This document shows positions 34,557 through 44,115 of a stretch of 64,000 nucleotides of DNA, in pieces. How positions within the stretch are numbered: the stretch's first letter is position 1; each line of letters starts with the position of its first letter. The position numbers and the translations under genes are program-made. Source of the DNA: Sphingomicrobium sediminis (GTDB lineage: Bacteria > Pseudomonadota > Alphaproteobacteria > Sphingomonadales > Sphingomonadaceae); assembly GCF_023805295.1 (NCBI RefSeq), contig NZ_JAMSHT010000001.1, forward strand, positions 2,243,001-2,307,000, given 5' to 3'. Under the pieces are notes generated by a model. The model did no database searches. It was given only the letters and a program-made list of their open reading frames with translations, and had not been told where the DNA came from.

Positions 34557-35663
34557 ATGATCCCCGATTTCGACCTTTCCGGCGACATTTCGTCGCAGCG
34601 CATCGTCGTCGCCATGTCCGGCGGCGTGGATTCGAGCGTGGTTGCCTGCCTCGCTGCCAAGACTGGTGCGCAGGTGATCGGCGTGACCTTGCAGCTCTAC
34701 GATCATGGCGAAGCCGTGGCGCGTTCGGGCAGCTGCTGCGCAGGGCAGGACATCTATGATGCCAAGATGGTGTGCGACCGGTTGGGTATTCCGCACTACG
34801 TGCTCGATTACGAATCGCGTTTTCGCGAAGGCGTGATCGACAAGTTTGCCGACGAATATGCGATGGGCCGCACGCCCATCCCCTGCAGCCAGTGCAACCA
34901 AGGCGTGAAGTTCGTCGACCTGCTCGCCTTCTCGAAAGAGCTGGGCGCCGACTGCCTCGCGACAGGCCATTATGTGCGCCGCGTCATCGGTGAGGACGGC
35001 AAGGCGCAGCTTTGGAAAGGCCGCGATCCGCGCCGCGACCAGAGCTACTTCCTTTATGGCACCACGCAGGAGCAGCTGGACTTCCTGCGTTTTCCGCTGG
35101 GCGACCTGCCCAAGGACGAGGTGCGCAAGCTGGCCGAGGAAGCGGGTCTGGAAGTCGCCAACAAGCCCGACAGTCAGGATATCTGTTTCGTGCCCGACGG
35201 CGACTATGCCTCGCTGGTCAAGAAGCTGCGCCCGGAAACGGCTGCGCCGGGCAAGATCGTGACGCTCGACGGCACCGTGCTCGGCGATCATCCGGGCGTC
35301 GTCCATTATACGATCGGCCAGCGCCGTGGGCTGGAGATCGGTGGACAGGCCGAACCGCTTTATGTCGTGAAGATCGACCCCGAGGCGCGCGAGGTCGTGG
35401 TCGGGCCCAAGCGTGCGCTCGCCATCGCGTCCTGCACGGTGGAAGGCCTCAACTGGCTCGCCGAGGACCAGCGGCAGGTCGAGACCAAGGTGCGCAGCCT
35501 CGCGCCGCCCGTTCCCGCCACGCTCACCGATGTTGGCGTGCGCTTCGATGCGCCCCAGTTCGGCGTCGCACCGGGCCAGTCGGCAGTCTATTATGAAGGT
35601 GACCGTTTGCTGGGCGGTGGCACGATCGTCGCCACGCAGGCTGCCGAACTCGAAGACGCCTAA
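34557..35663 (+). CDS. mnmA: tRNA 2-thiouridine(34) synthase MnmA
   Basis: MnmA adenylates and thiolates the wobble uridine of tRNA-Lys, -Glu and -Gln. The 368-residue protein has the PP-loop [10 protein letters not shown] at 19-28, the cysteine pair PCSQCN at 109-114 that carries the catalytic Cys, and the second cysteine in [12 protein letters not shown]. The [13 protein letters not shown] stretch of the central domain is also typical. Its substrate tRNA-Glu (TTC) is encoded in this window. The stop shares CTAA with phzF on the other strand. Confidence 0.95.
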   Translation: MIPDFDLSGDISSQRIVVAMSGGVDSSVVACLAAKTGAQVIGVTLQLYDHGEAVARSGSCCAGQDIYDAKMVCDRLGIPHYVLDYESRFREGVIDKFADEYAMGRTPIPCSQCNQGVKFVDLLAFSKELGADCLATGHYVRRVIGEDGKAQLWKGRDPRRDQSYFLYGTTQEQLDFLRFPLGDLPKDEVRKLAEEAGLEVANKPDSQDICFVPDGDYASLVKKLRPETAAPGKIVTLDGTVLGDHPGVVHYTIGQRRGLEIGGQAEPLYVVKIDPEAREVVVGPKRALAIASCTVEGLNWLAEDQRQVETKVRSLAPPVPATLTDVGVRFDAPQFGVAPGQSAVYYEGDRLLGGGTIVATQAAELEDA

Positions 35664-36460
35664 AAGAAGAACTCGCCCTCGATCACGGTCATGGCGCGGC
35701 CCATCAGGTGGAGCCGGTCGCCCTCGACCATGCAGGTTAGGCGGCCGCCGCGACGGCTGGCCTGGAAGGCATTGAGCCGCGTCTTGCCGGTCTGTTCGGT
35801 CCAGTAGGCGGCGAGGCCGGCATGCGCGGAGCCCGTCACCGGATCCTCGTCGATCCCGTAAGCGCCGGCGAACACGCGGCTGACGAAATCCACGTTCGGC
35901 ATGGACGAAGGCGCGGTGATCATCACTAGCGCCTCGATATGGCGGAGTGCTGCAAAGTCGGGCTTGAGGCCGCGCACCGTGGTTTCGTCCTCCAGCGGGA
36001 CGATCAGCAGGGGTTCGGGGCCCTGATAAAGATGCAGCTCTGCATCGACACCGAGGGCAGCGAGCGTGGCCGTGCCGAGGTCGGTCTGCTCGTGCTTCGC
36101 GAGCGGCATGTCGATGACGAGATGCTCGCCATTGCGGCGCACGGTCAGGATCCCGGCATGATTGGTCTTGAAGCGCACCGCCTCGCGTTCGCCGATCAGG
36201 ACGTGCGCGGCGGCAAGGGTGGCGTGGCCGCAGAGCGCGACTTCGGTCGTCGGCGTGAACCAGCGGAGATGATAGTCGGCATCATCGTCGTGCCACGGCA
36301 CGGTGAAGGCGGTTTCGGAGAGGTTATTCTCTTCGGCAATCTTGCGCAGATGTTCGTCGCGTAGCCATTCCTTGAGCGGCATGACGGCGGCCGGATTGCC
36401 GGTCAGTCGGCTGGTGCGGTCGGTAAAGGCGTCGACCTGCGTGAAAGGAATGCGCTTCAT
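35660..36460 (-). CDS. PhzF-family isomerase-like protein
   Basis: A 266-residue protein of the PhzF/diaminopimelate epimerase fold: [20 protein letters not shown] at the N-terminus, the catalytic glutamate in [23 protein letters not shown], and [19 protein letters not shown]. True PhzF isomerises a phenazine precursor, but there is no phenazine cluster here and most relatives are uncharacterised. It overlaps the CDF transporter gene by four bases upstream. Confidence 0.9.
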   Translation of the reverse strand: MKRIPFTQVDAFTDRTSRLTGNPAAVMPLKEWLRDEHLRKIAEENNLSETAFTVPWHDDDADYHLRWFTPTTEVALCGHATLAAAHVLIGEREAVRFKTNHAGILTVRRNGEHLVIDMPLAKHEQTDLGTATLAALGVDAELHLYQGPEPLLIVPLEDETTVRGLKPDFAALRHIEALVMITAPSSMPNVDFVSRVFAGAYGIDEDPVTGSAHAGLAAYWTEQTGKTRLNAFQASRRGGRLTCMVEGDRLHLMGRAMTVIEGEFFF

Positions 36461-37392
36461 TCGGGTGTCATGTCCTGCCCTGGCTCCTTCAGTCCCTTGG
36501 GATCGGGATGGATGAGGATGTCGACCGCCGGGAATTCCTTGTGAATCGTCGCCTCGATCTCGTCCATCACGACATGCGCCTGCGAGATGGTCATGTCGGG
36601 GTCGAGCCAGATATGGAATTGCGCGAAATCGTGCCCACCCGAGGTGCGCGTGCGCAGTTCGTGGATGCCGTGCAATTCGGGATGGGCATTGATCATGTCG
36701 ACGAAGCGCTGGCGTTTATCCTCGTCCCATTCGCGATCCATCAGCTGGTTGAGCGCATGTCCCGCGCCGCGCCACGCGCCCCAGAGTAGCCAGGCTGCGA
36801 TGGCCAGGCCGAGGATCGGGTCGGCAAGCGCGAAATTGCCCAATTGGTCGAGCGCCAGCGCGGCGATGACGGCGAGATTGAGCAGCAAGTCGGACTGGTA
36901 ATGGACATGATCGGTTTGGATTGCGACCGACCCGGTCTTGCGGATGACGAAGCGCTGGTAGGCGAGCAGGCCTAATGTCACGACGATGGCAACAGCGCTG
37001 ACGCCGACGCCAAGTTCGAGCTCCTGCGTCCGTGTGCCAGATCCGAACCGTTCGATTCCGCGCCATGCAATGCCGATGGCGCTGACCGAAATGAGGATGA
37101 CCTGGAAGAGCGCGGCGATGGCTTCCGCCTTGCCATGGCCGAAGCGATGTTCTTCGTCGGCGGGCATGGCGGCGTACCGCACGCCGAAGAAAGTCACGAG
37201 ACTGGCGATGAGGTCTAGCGCGGTATCGGCGAGACTGCCGAGCATCGCGACACTGTCTGTGCTCCACGTTGCCCATAGCTTTAGCCCGACCAGGAAGAGC
37301 GCGACGCTGACCGAGAAAAGCGCGGCGCGCTTGGTCAGGGTCGACCGCTCGCTATGGTGGTCATGGCCGTGGTGATGATGCACGCCGCTCAT
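36457..37392 (-). CDS. Cation diffusion facilitator (FieF-like metal exporter)
   Basis: A 311-residue inner-membrane metal/proton antiporter. A His-rich N-terminus (VHHHHGHDHH), six predicted helices, the site-A aspartates Asp56 and Asp60 in LADTALDLIAS, the partner HxxxD in TDHVHYQSDLL, and a cytoplasmic C-terminal domain (VDILIHPDPKG) match the YiiP/FieF group that exports zinc or ferrous iron. It overlaps pdxH and phzF by four bases each, so the three form an operon. Confidence 0.92.
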   Translation of the reverse strand: MSGVHHHHGHDHHSERSTLTKRAALFSVSVALFLVGLKLWATWSTDSVAMLGSLADTALDLIASLVTFFGVRYAAMPADEEHRFGHGKAEAIAALFQVILISVSAIGIAWRGIERFGSGTRTQELELGVGVSAVAIVVTLGLLAYQRFVIRKTGSVAIQTDHVHYQSDLLLNLAVIAALALDQLGNFALADPILGLAIAAWLLWGAWRGAGHALNQLMDREWDEDKRQRFVDMINAHPELHGIHELRTRTSGGHDFAQFHIWLDPDMTISQAHVVMDEIEATIHKEFPAVDILIHPDPKGLKEPGQDMTPE

Positions 37393-37955
37393 GGGTAGAG
37401 CAGGCTCTCGGTCCAGCTCCCGTCTTCCTGTTTGACGAACAGGCGGCGGTGGTGGGTCCGGCTTTCATTGCCTTCCCACAATTCGATCCGTTCGGGGATG
37501 ACACGCAGGCCCGACCAGTGGGCCGGACGGCTCAACACATCAAGCTTGTCGAGTTCTTCGATCCGCGCTTCGAAGAGGTCTTCGCTCGGAAGTTCGCGGC
37601 TTTGTTGCGAAGCGCTAGCGGCAAGCTGCTTGTCGCGGCCACGGCTTGCAAAATAGGCGTCCGCGGTGGCGTCGTCGACCTGCTCCACCGGTCCCTCGAT
37701 GCGCACCTGTTTGTAGGTGGATTTCCAGTGGATCGCTATCGCCGCGCGTGGATTGGTGGCCAGTTCCAAGCCCTTGCGGCTTTCAAGGTTGGTATAGAAG
37801 ACGAAGCCGCCCGGGCCGTGATCCTTGAACAGGACATATCGGGCTGACGGCGCCCCGTCGGATGTGGCGGTGGCGACGACCATGGCGTTGGCATCGCGCG
37901 GTTCGGAGGCCTTGGCCTCTTCGTACCATTCTTCGAAGATGCGGAACGGATCCAT
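37389..37955 (-). CDS. pdxH: Pyridoxamine 5'-phosphate oxidase
   Basis: PdxH uses FMN and oxygen to make pyridoxal 5'-phosphate, the cofactor needed by AlaC, SerC and the serine palmitoyltransferase in this window. The 188-residue protein has SARYVLFKDHGPGGFVFYTN, the substrate segment QVRIEGPVEQ, SRPAHWSGLRVIPERIELWE and the C-terminal RTHHRRLFVK. It ends SLLYP where many homologues have RL-P. The N-terminus is shorter than in E. coli PdxH (218 residues). Confidence 0.94.
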   Translation of the reverse strand: MDPFRIFEEWYEEAKASEPRDANAMVVATATSDGAPSARYVLFKDHGPGGFVFYTNLESRKGLELATNPRAAIAIHWKSTYKQVRIEGPVEQVDDATADAYFASRGRDKQLAASASQQSRELPSEDLFEARIEELDKLDVLSRPAHWSGLRVIPERIELWEGNESRTHHRRLFVKQEDGSWTESLLYP

Positions 37956-38030
37956 GGCGTTGGCGTAGGAGGGGAAAGGGGTTAGCGCAAGGCTGGCTTT
38001 TTGCGAAAAGATGCGCTTTAGGACTGTCTT

Positions 38031-38969
38031 ATGGACCTATATCAGCAACTGGGCGTCAAGCGGGACGCGACCGAGGCCGAGATCAAGAAGGCCTATCGCA
38101 GCCTCGCCAAACAGCTTCATCCCGACCGCAACAAGGACAATCCCAAGGCCGCCGAGCGCTTCGGCAAGGTCACGCAGGCCTATGACATCCTCGCGGACAA
38201 GGACAAACGCGCGCAATATGATCGCGGCGAAATCGACGAGGAAGGCAATCCCAAATCACCTTTTGGCGGCTTTGGCGGCGGTGGCTTCGGTGGCGGCGCG
38301 CGCGGGCAGGGCTATCCGGGAGGAGGGGCTGGCCAGCAAGGCTTCGAGGAAAGCGACCTTTCCGACCTGTTCGAAGGGATTTTCGGTGGCGGTGGTGGTC
38401 GCCAGCGCGGTGGCTTTGGCGGCTTTGGACGGCGTAGCGCTCCGCCGCAAAAGGGCCAGGACGCCATTTATCGCCTGACCGTGCCGTTCGTGGACGCAGC
38501 GCGGCAGGAGCCGCAGCGGGTCAAATTGTCCGGCGGCAAGACGCTCGACATGAAGCTTCCCGCCGGAGTCGAAGACGGCACCAAGATCCGCCTCGCCGGG
38601 CAGGGCGAAGAAGGCGCCGGTGGCAAGGGCGATGCCATCGTCACCATCGCGATTGCCGGGCACAAATATTTCAAGCGCGACGGCAACGATATCCGTATCG
38701 ACCTGCCGATCACGCTCAAGGAAGCCGTCCAGGGCGCCAAGGTGAAGGTGCCGACGGTCGATGGCGCGGTCACCATGACCATTCCCAAGGGCACCAGCGG
38801 CGGCACGGTGATGCGCCTCAAGGGCAAGGGCTTTTCCAAGAAAACCGGTGGTCGCGGCGACCAGCTCGTGACGCTGGAAATCGAAATTCCGAAGGGTGAC
38901 TCGGCGCTGGAAACCTTTGTGAAGGATTGGGAGCATCCCGGTGATCCTCGCGCGGGGATGGGGAGCTAG
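38031..38969 (+). CDS. J-domain co-chaperone of the CbpA/DnaJ type without zinc finger
   Basis: A 312-residue Hsp40. The J domain (1-65) has HPD in AKQLHPDRNKD. A long Gly/Phe region (about 80-145) follows, then two DnaJ C-terminal substrate-binding domains (YRLTVPFVDAARQEPQRVKL; DLPITLKEAVQGAKVKVPT). The CxxCxGxG zinc-binding repeats of DnaJ are absent, so it belongs to the CbpA class. The gene ends GMGS-TAG at 38967, and the next gene continues in the same reading frame. Confidence 0.9.
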   Translation: MDLYQQLGVKRDATEAEIKKAYRSLAKQLHPDRNKDNPKAAERFGKVTQAYDILADKDKRAQYDRGEIDEEGNPKSPFGGFGGGGFGGGARGQGYPGGGAGQQGFEESDLSDLFEGIFGGGGGRQRGGFGGFGRRSAPPQKGQDAIYRLTVPFVDAARQEPQRVKLSGGKTLDMKLPAGVEDGTKIRLAGQGEEGAGGKGDAIVTIAIAGHKYFKRDGNDIRIDLPITLKEAVQGAKVKVPTVDGAVTMTIPKGTSGGTVMRLKGKGFSKKTGGRGDQLVTLEIEIPKGDSALETFVKDWEHPGDPRAGMGS

Positions 38970-38972
38970 CCT

Positions 38973-39995
38973 CTGACCCATCGATCGCCAGAGAGCCCCG
39001 AGGCGCGGCGCAAGAGGCTGGCCAGCCTCCGCGCCAAGTTCGGTAGCGAGGCGATTTCGAAGCTCAAGCGCAGCGAGCGACCCTGGGAGGTCGTCAAGCG
39101 CGTCGCTGTCGGCGTCTATTCCGACGGCTTTATCCATGCCGGCAACCTTGCCTACATCTCGATGCTGGCGCTGTTCCCGTTCATCATCTTGGCCAGCGCG
39201 GTCGCCAAATTGCTGGGCACCGGCGATGCCACCGACGAGGCGATCCTGGGATTGTTGTCGCAATTGCCGCCCAATGTTGCCGAGGCGCTGGCAGAACCCT
39301 TGTTCGAGGCGACGAGCGGCAGGTCGGGCCCGCTACTCTGGTTCGGCGCCATTGTCGGCATGTGGACGGCAGGCAGCTATATCGAGACGATCCGCGACGT
39401 GCTGCGGCGCGCCTACGGGGTGCGCATGGTGGCGCCTTTCTGGGAATATCGGCTGGCCTCGATCGGATTGATCCTGGGGTCGGTCTTCCTGCTGATGGTC
39501 GCCTTTGCTTCCAGCCTCACGCTGTCGAGCCTGCAGGCACTCATCGCCGAATATACGGTGCTCGAGCGCGACGGGACGGGGCTCATCACGCTCCTGCAGA
39601 TCGTGCCGGCCGTCACGCTCTACGGCACGATCTACACGCTGATCTGGGCGCTGACGCCGCTGCGCTACCGTCGCAGCCAGTGCCGTATCTGGCCGGGGGC
39701 GCTGGCGATCACCCTATGGTGGCTGGTGACGGTCGCGCTGTTGCCGCAGGCGGTGCAATTGTTCGGCGGTTATGGGCGCACCTATGGCAGCCTTGCCGGG
39801 GCGATGGTCGCGCTGATCTTCTTCTATATCGTCGGATTCGGCGTCGTTGTCGGTGCGGAATTGAACGCGGCTCTAGCGGATTCGGGTGACAAGGCGCTAA
39901 AGGGCGAAAAATATGAGGGGCCGCACGCGTCCGAGCTCGAGATCGAGGATCCGGGCGAGGATGAAGAGCCCGACACTGAAGAGGGAAAAGCATGA
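38973..39995 (+). CDS. YihY/BrkB-family inner-membrane protein, apparent CTG start
   Basis: A membrane protein of the YihY/virulence factor BrkB family (once called RNase BN). The conserved N-terminal part WEVVKRVAVGVYSDGFIHAG and first helix LAYISMLALFPFIILASAVA are encoded before the first in-frame ATG (39162), so translation must begin earlier. Between the DnaJ-type stop (38967-38969, same frame) and that point there is no ATG, GTG or TTG. The best candidate is CTG at 38973 with GGGGAG at 38960-38965 seven bases upstream, giving 340 residues. Read-through of the TAG is the alternative. The tail is acidic. The stop overlaps fabI. Confidence 0.82.
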   Translation: MTHRSPESPEARRKRLASLRAKFGSEAISKLKRSERPWEVVKRVAVGVYSDGFIHAGNLAYISMLALFPFIILASAVAKLLGTGDATDEAILGLLSQLPPNVAEALAEPLFEATSGRSGPLLWFGAIVGMWTAGSYIETIRDVLRRAYGVRMVAPFWEYRLASIGLILGSVFLLMVAFASSLTLSSLQALIAEYTVLERDGTGLITLLQIVPAVTLYGTIYTLIWALTPLRYRRSQCRIWPGALAITLWWLVTVALLPQAVQLFGGYGRTYGSLAGAMVALIFFYIVGFGVVVGAELNAALADSGDKALKGEKYEGPHASELEIEDPGEDEEPDTEEGKA

Positions 39996-40795
39996 CCGAC
40001 CTGATGAAGGGCAAACGCGGGCTCATCATGGGGCTCGCCAACAACAAGTCGCTGGCCTGGGGCATCTCGAAGAAGCTGGCGGAGCAGGGCGCCGAACTGG
40101 CCTTCACCTACCTTGGCGATGCGCTGAAGAAGCGCGTCGAGCCGCTGGCAGCCGAGCTTGGCAGTGACATCGTCATCAATTGCGATGTGTCCGACATGGA
40201 CGCGCTCGATACGGCGTTCGACGAACTGAAGTCTCATTGGGACAGCCTCGACTTCGTGGTCCATGCGATCGGTTTCTCCGACAAGAACGAGCTGCGCGGC
40301 AAATATGTCGACACCAGCCTCGACAACTTCCTCATGACCATGAACATATCGGCCTACAGCCTGGTCGCGGTCGCCAAGCGGGCGCGCGAGATGATGAACG
40401 AGAACGGGTCGATCCTGACGCTGACCTATTATGGCGCCGAGAAAGTCATCCCGCATTATAACGTCATGGGTGTCGCCAAGGCCGCGCTGGAGACCAGCGT
40501 GCAATATCTCGCCGCCGACCTCGGCCCCGAAGGCATCCGTGTCAACGCGATCAGTGCGGGCCCGATCAAGACGCTGGCCGCCAGCGGCATCGGCGATTTC
40601 CGCTACATCATGCGCTGGAACGAGGTGAATGCGCCGCTGCGCCGCAACGTGACGATCGAAGATGTCGGCGGTGCGGGCCTCTATTTCCTCAGCGACCTGT
40701 CGAGCGGCGTGACCGGCGAAGTTCACCATGTCGATGCCGGCTATCATGTCGTCGGCATGAAGGCCGAGGACGCACCGGATCTCACTATCGACTGA
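39992..40795 (+). CDS. fabI: Enoyl-ACP reductase (NADH), FabI type
   Basis: FabI reduces the enoyl-ACP intermediate in the last step of fatty acid elongation. The 267-residue protein has the Rossmann start RGLIMGLANNKSLAWGISKK, CDVSDMD, and the FabI active site Tyr-x6-Lys in YNVMGVAKAALE, with the preceding TLTYYGAEKVIPH. The C-terminus GEVHHVDAGYHVVGM is typical. ATG at 39992 overlaps the YihY stop (ATGA). Its product feeds lipids and the sphingolipid pathway. Confidence 0.95.
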   Translation: MTDLMKGKRGLIMGLANNKSLAWGISKKLAEQGAELAFTYLGDALKKRVEPLAAELGSDIVINCDVSDMDALDTAFDELKSHWDSLDFVVHAIGFSDKNELRGKYVDTSLDNFLMTMNISAYSLVAVAKRAREMMNENGSILTLTYYGAEKVIPHYNVMGVAKAALETSVQYLAADLGPEGIRVNAISAGPIKTLAASGIGDFRYIMRWNEVNAPLRRNVTIEDVGGAGLYFLSDLSSGVTGEVHHVDAGYHVVGMKAEDAPDLTID

Positions 40796-41148
40796 TGAAA
40801 CATTGGGCCAAGGCGCTCCGGCGCGAGGCGCTGACTTTATGGGTGGCGGCGCGGCATCCCGAGGTGCCGGCGCTGCCCAAGCTCATCGCGCTGCTCGTGG
40901 CAGCCTATGCCTTCAGTCCGATCGACCTCATTCCGGACGTCATTCCGGTATTGGGGCTGGTCGATGACGTGCTCATCGTGCCGGCGGGGGTCTGGTTGGC
41001 GCTGAAACTGGTGCCGAGGGGCCTGCGCGCCGAATTGCGGGCGCGGGGTGCAAGCATGGCCGAGCGACCGGTCAGCAGGCTCGGCCTAATCATCATCATC
41101 CTGTTGTGGTTGCTCATCGGATTCGCGGCCTGGCAGGCGTTCAGCTAG
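40795..41148 (+). CDS. DUF1232 (YkvA) family membrane protein
   Basis: A 117-residue protein with the DUF1232 core PKLIALLVAAYAFSPIDLIP and DVIPVLGLVDDVLIVPAG, and a second hydrophobic segment near the C-terminus ([19 protein letters not shown]). The ATG shares a base with the fabI stop (TGATG). Its 3' end overlaps the methyltransferase gene on the other strand by eight bases. Function unknown. Confidence 0.85.
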   Translation: MKHWAKALRREALTLWVAARHPEVPALPKLIALLVAAYAFSPIDLIPDVIPVLGLVDDVLIVPAGVWLALKLVPRGLRAELRARGASMAERPVSRLGLIIIILLWLLIGFAAWQAFS

Positions 41149-41878
41149 CCTTCGTCCCGATCAGCGTGCCCTTCTCGCCGCCGGTCCACAGGCGGAAGTC
41201 GATGTCGCGATGTTCCTTGCGCCAGCGTTTGGCGACAAGCCGCTCGCCTGGGCGGCTGGCATCGTCGAGCAGCACGATCGCGCCCGGAGAGAGGTGCTTG
41301 AACAGCCGCGCCGCACCGCCGCGCGTCATCGGATGCAGCGTCCAGGGCGGGCCGTCGATGATCATGAGATCGATGCCGTCTTCGAGCGGGCCGGTATCGT
41401 AGAACAGGCCGGGCCAGTCATCGTCGATCGGCTGCAGCGCGGCATGGCGAATGTCTGCCTCGAGATCGTGATCGGCCAGCCATGCGGTCGTCGAGGCCAC
41501 GAAGTCGGCATGCTGGTCGAAGCTTGTATGCGCCGGGCAGCCCGCTTGCTTGAGGGCCGCGGAAATGACCAGCGACGAGGCGCCGCATCCGAATTCGACC
41601 ACGCGCCCGGGGCGCTTGGCCGCGATAATGTCGCAGATGAGATGCAGGAAACCCGTATCGGCTTTCCACGATCCCAGATTGGGCAAGGCGTCGGCCGGCA
41701 GGTCGAGCCGCTCGGTGAGGCGCTGCTTTTCCTCTTTCGAACCGCCGCGCAGGCTTTTCAGCAGGAACGGCGCCGTGATCGGGGCGAAAGCGAGAAAGGC
41801 CAGCTTGTCCTTCCATCCGACATGCGCGTCGGCGGCATGGTCCTTGGGCAGGAAGCCGGTGGTCTCGCGACTGGTCAC
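41141..41878 (-). CDS. Class I SAM-dependent methyltransferase-like protein
   Basis: A 245-residue protein with a Rossmann-type methyltransferase core: motif I is [14 protein letters not shown], then a conserved acidic strand end ([11 protein letters not shown]), and [10 protein letters not shown] in the position of motif IV. An IDGPPW motif is frequent in uncharacterised methyltransferases of the O-methyltransferase group. The substrate is unknown. It overlaps the purA stop by four bases and is likely translated from the purA message. Confidence 0.75.
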   Translation of the reverse strand: MTSRETTGFLPKDHAADAHVGWKDKLAFLAFAPITAPFLLKSLRGGSKEEKQRLTERLDLPADALPNLGSWKADTGFLHLICDIIAAKRPGRVVEFGCGASSLVISAALKQAGCPAHTSFDQHADFVASTTAWLADHDLEADIRHAALQPIDDDWPGLFYDTGPLEDGIDLMIIDGPPWTLHPMTRGGAARLFKHLSPGAIVLLDDASRPGERLVAKRWRKEHRDIDFRLWTGGEKGTLIGTKAS

Positions 41879-43164
41879 TGGCTGAACGGGTCCGTGACGA
41901 GGATGGTGTCGTCGCGCTCGGGGCTGGTCGAGAGCAATGTCACGGGACAGCGCACCAGTTCCTCGATGCGGCGCACATATTTGATCGCGCGTGCCGGCAA
42001 TTCGGCCCAGCTGCGTGCGCCTGCAGAAGAGCCTTCCCAGCCGGGCATCTCGTCATAGATAGGCTCAATCGCGTCCTGCATGCTCGCGCTCGACGGCATG
42101 TAGTCATAGACCTTGCCGTTGATGCGATAGCCGGTGCAGATCTTAATCGTCTCGAGCCCGTCGAGCACGTCGATCTTGGTCAGTGCGATGCCGTTGATCC
42201 CGCATACCGCGACGCTCTTGCGTACCAGCACGGCGTCGAACCAGCCGCAGCGGCGCTTGCGGCTCGTCACCGTGCCGAATTCATGGCCCCGCTCGCCAAG
42301 ACGCTGGCCGATCTCGTCGTCCAGTTCGGTTGGGAAGGGGCCCGATCCAACGCGGGTCGTATAAGCCTTGGTGATGCCAAGCACATTGCCTGCCGCGGTC
42401 GGGCCCATGCCGCTGCCAGCGCCGACAGTGCCGGAAACCGTGTTGGACGAGGTGACGAACGGATAGGTGCCATGGTCGACGTCGAGCATGGTGCCCTGTG
42501 CGCCTTCGAACAGGATGCGCTTGCCCTCGCGGCGGGCATCGTCGAGGTCGCGCCAGACGGGCCGTGCATAGGGGTTCACGAAGTCGGCAATCTCGCGCAG
42601 CTCGGCGAGCAATGCGTCGCGGTCGATCGGGTCCTGCCCGAAACCGGCGCGCAGGTGATCGTGATGGGCACACAGGCGCTCGAAAATGGGGCCGATGCTG
42701 TCGAGGTCGGCAAGGTCGCAAACGCGGATGGCGCGGCGGCCGACCTTGTCCTCGTAGGCCGGGCCGATGCCGCGGCGGGTGGTGCCGATCTTGCCCTTTT
42801 GCAGCGCATCTTCGCGTAGCGCGTCAAGGTCGCGGTGGATGGGCAGGATGAGCGGGGTATTCTCGGCGATCCAGAGCGTCTCCGGCGTCACCTTGAGGCC
42901 CTGGCCCTCGACCTTTTCGATCTCGGCCTTCAGGGCCCATGGATCGAGCACCACGCCATTGCCGATGACGCTCGGCGTGCCGCGCACGATGCCCGAGGGC
43001 AGCAGCGACAATTTGTAGGTTGTGCCGTCGACGACCAGCGTGTGGCCGGCATTATGGCCGCCCTGGAAGCGGACCACCAGATCGGCGCGGCTGGCCAGCC
43101 AGTCGACAATCTTTCCCTTGCCCTCATCGCCCCATTGGGCGCCGATGACGGTGACGTTCGGCAT
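41875..43164 (-). CDS. purA: Adenylosuccinate synthase
   Basis: PurA joins IMP and aspartate with GTP hydrolysis in AMP synthesis. The 429-residue protein starts [20 protein letters not shown], with the GTP-binding WGDEGKGK at 9-16, then [13 protein letters not shown], and the IMP-binding [13 protein letters not shown]. The ATG at 43164 gives the family N-terminus; the frame is open further upstream to 43611 but that part has no support. Confidence 0.96.
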   Translation of the reverse strand: MPNVTVIGAQWGDEGKGKIVDWLASRADLVVRFQGGHNAGHTLVVDGTTYKLSLLPSGIVRGTPSVIGNGVVLDPWALKAEIEKVEGQGLKVTPETLWIAENTPLILPIHRDLDALREDALQKGKIGTTRRGIGPAYEDKVGRRAIRVCDLADLDSIGPIFERLCAHHDHLRAGFGQDPIDRDALLAELREIADFVNPYARPVWRDLDDARREGKRILFEGAQGTMLDVDHGTYPFVTSSNTVSGTVGAGSGMGPTAAGNVLGITKAYTTRVGSGPFPTELDDEIGQRLGERGHEFGTVTSRKRRCGWFDAVLVRKSVAVCGINGIALTKIDVLDGLETIKICTGYRINGKVYDYMPSSASMQDAIEPIYDEMPGWEGSSAGARSWAELPARAIKYVRRIEELVRCPVTLLSTSPERDDTILVTDPFSQ

Positions 43165-43296
43165 GACGTGAAATCCCGATTGAACTTGCGCCCTGCTGCC
43201 TAGGGACAGGAGAGCGCCGCGTCCACCCTGAACCTGCCGATTGGAACATCGCGAGGCGCAATTGTTTGAGGGGATGAACAACCGACAGGATCCGCC

Positions 43297-44112
43297 GTGA
43301 CCGACCAGCCCATGATCACCCTCAACGACGACCGCCAGATCCCGCAATTGGGGTTCGGCACCTACAAGATCGATGACGAGGCGGCGCCCAATGCAGTCGG
43401 GATCGCGCTCGATGTCGGCTACCAGCTCGTCGACACGGGCTCCATCTACGAGAATGAGCGCGGCGTCGGCAAAGCGCTGCAGGATCGGGGCGATGTCTGG
43501 CTGACCACGAAGATCTGGAACAGTGATCAAGGCTATGAGGAGGCCAAGACCGCGTTCGGTCATGCGCTGAACAGGCTCGGACGAGAGGATGTCGACCTGC
43601 TGCTGATCCACTGGCCTTGCCCGGACAAGCAGCTCTACCTGGAGACATGGAAAGCCTTCATCGAGCTCCGCGAAGAGGGACGCGCCAAATCGATCGGGGT
43701 CAGCAATTTCGAGGAGACCCAGCTACGCGAATTGGTCGATGCGACCGGATTTGCACCTGCAGTGAACCAGGTCGAATTGCATCCTCGCTTCCAGCAGCGT
43801 GAATTGCGCCAAGTGCATGAAGAGCTGGGCATCGCAACGCAAAGCTGGTCGCCGCTCGGCCGGGCCGACTATTTCGACGATCCGGCGATTGCGTCGATTG
43901 CCGAGGAGACGGGGCAATCGCCGGCCGCGATCATCATCCGCTGGCATCTCCAGCACGGATTGCTGACCATCCCGAAAGCGTCGAGCCGGGGGCATATCGA
44001 GGATAATTTTGCGGCCACGACCTTCGAGCTCAGCGACGAGCAGATGGCGCGGATCGATGCATTGGATGACGAGGGCGGGCGCATGGGCCCGCACCCCGCC
44101 AATTTCTGCTAG
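43297..44112 (+). CDS. Aldo/keto reductase
   Basis: A 271-residue NADPH-dependent aldo/keto reductase with the full catalytic tetrad: Asp in [11 protein letters not shown] with its Tyr four residues on, Lys in LTTKIWNSD, and His in LLIHWP. The NADPH-binding end ITIPK-type segment is seen as [15 protein letters not shown]. Similar to 2,5-diketo-D-gluconate reductases, but the natural substrate is not clear. The start is GTG at 43297 with AGGATCC upstream; ATG at 43312 is possible. Confidence 0.88.
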   Translation: MTDQPMITLNDDRQIPQLGFGTYKIDDEAAPNAVGIALDVGYQLVDTGSIYENERGVGKALQDRGDVWLTTKIWNSDQGYEEAKTAFGHALNRLGREDVDLLLIHWPCPDKQLYLETWKAFIELREEGRAKSIGVSNFEETQLRELVDATGFAPAVNQVELHPRFQQRELRQVHEELGIATQSWSPLGRADYFDDPAIASIAEETGQSPAAIIIRWHLQHGLLTIPKASSRGHIEDNFAATTFELSDEQMARIDALDDEGGRMGPHPANFC

Positions 44113-44115
44113 TCG

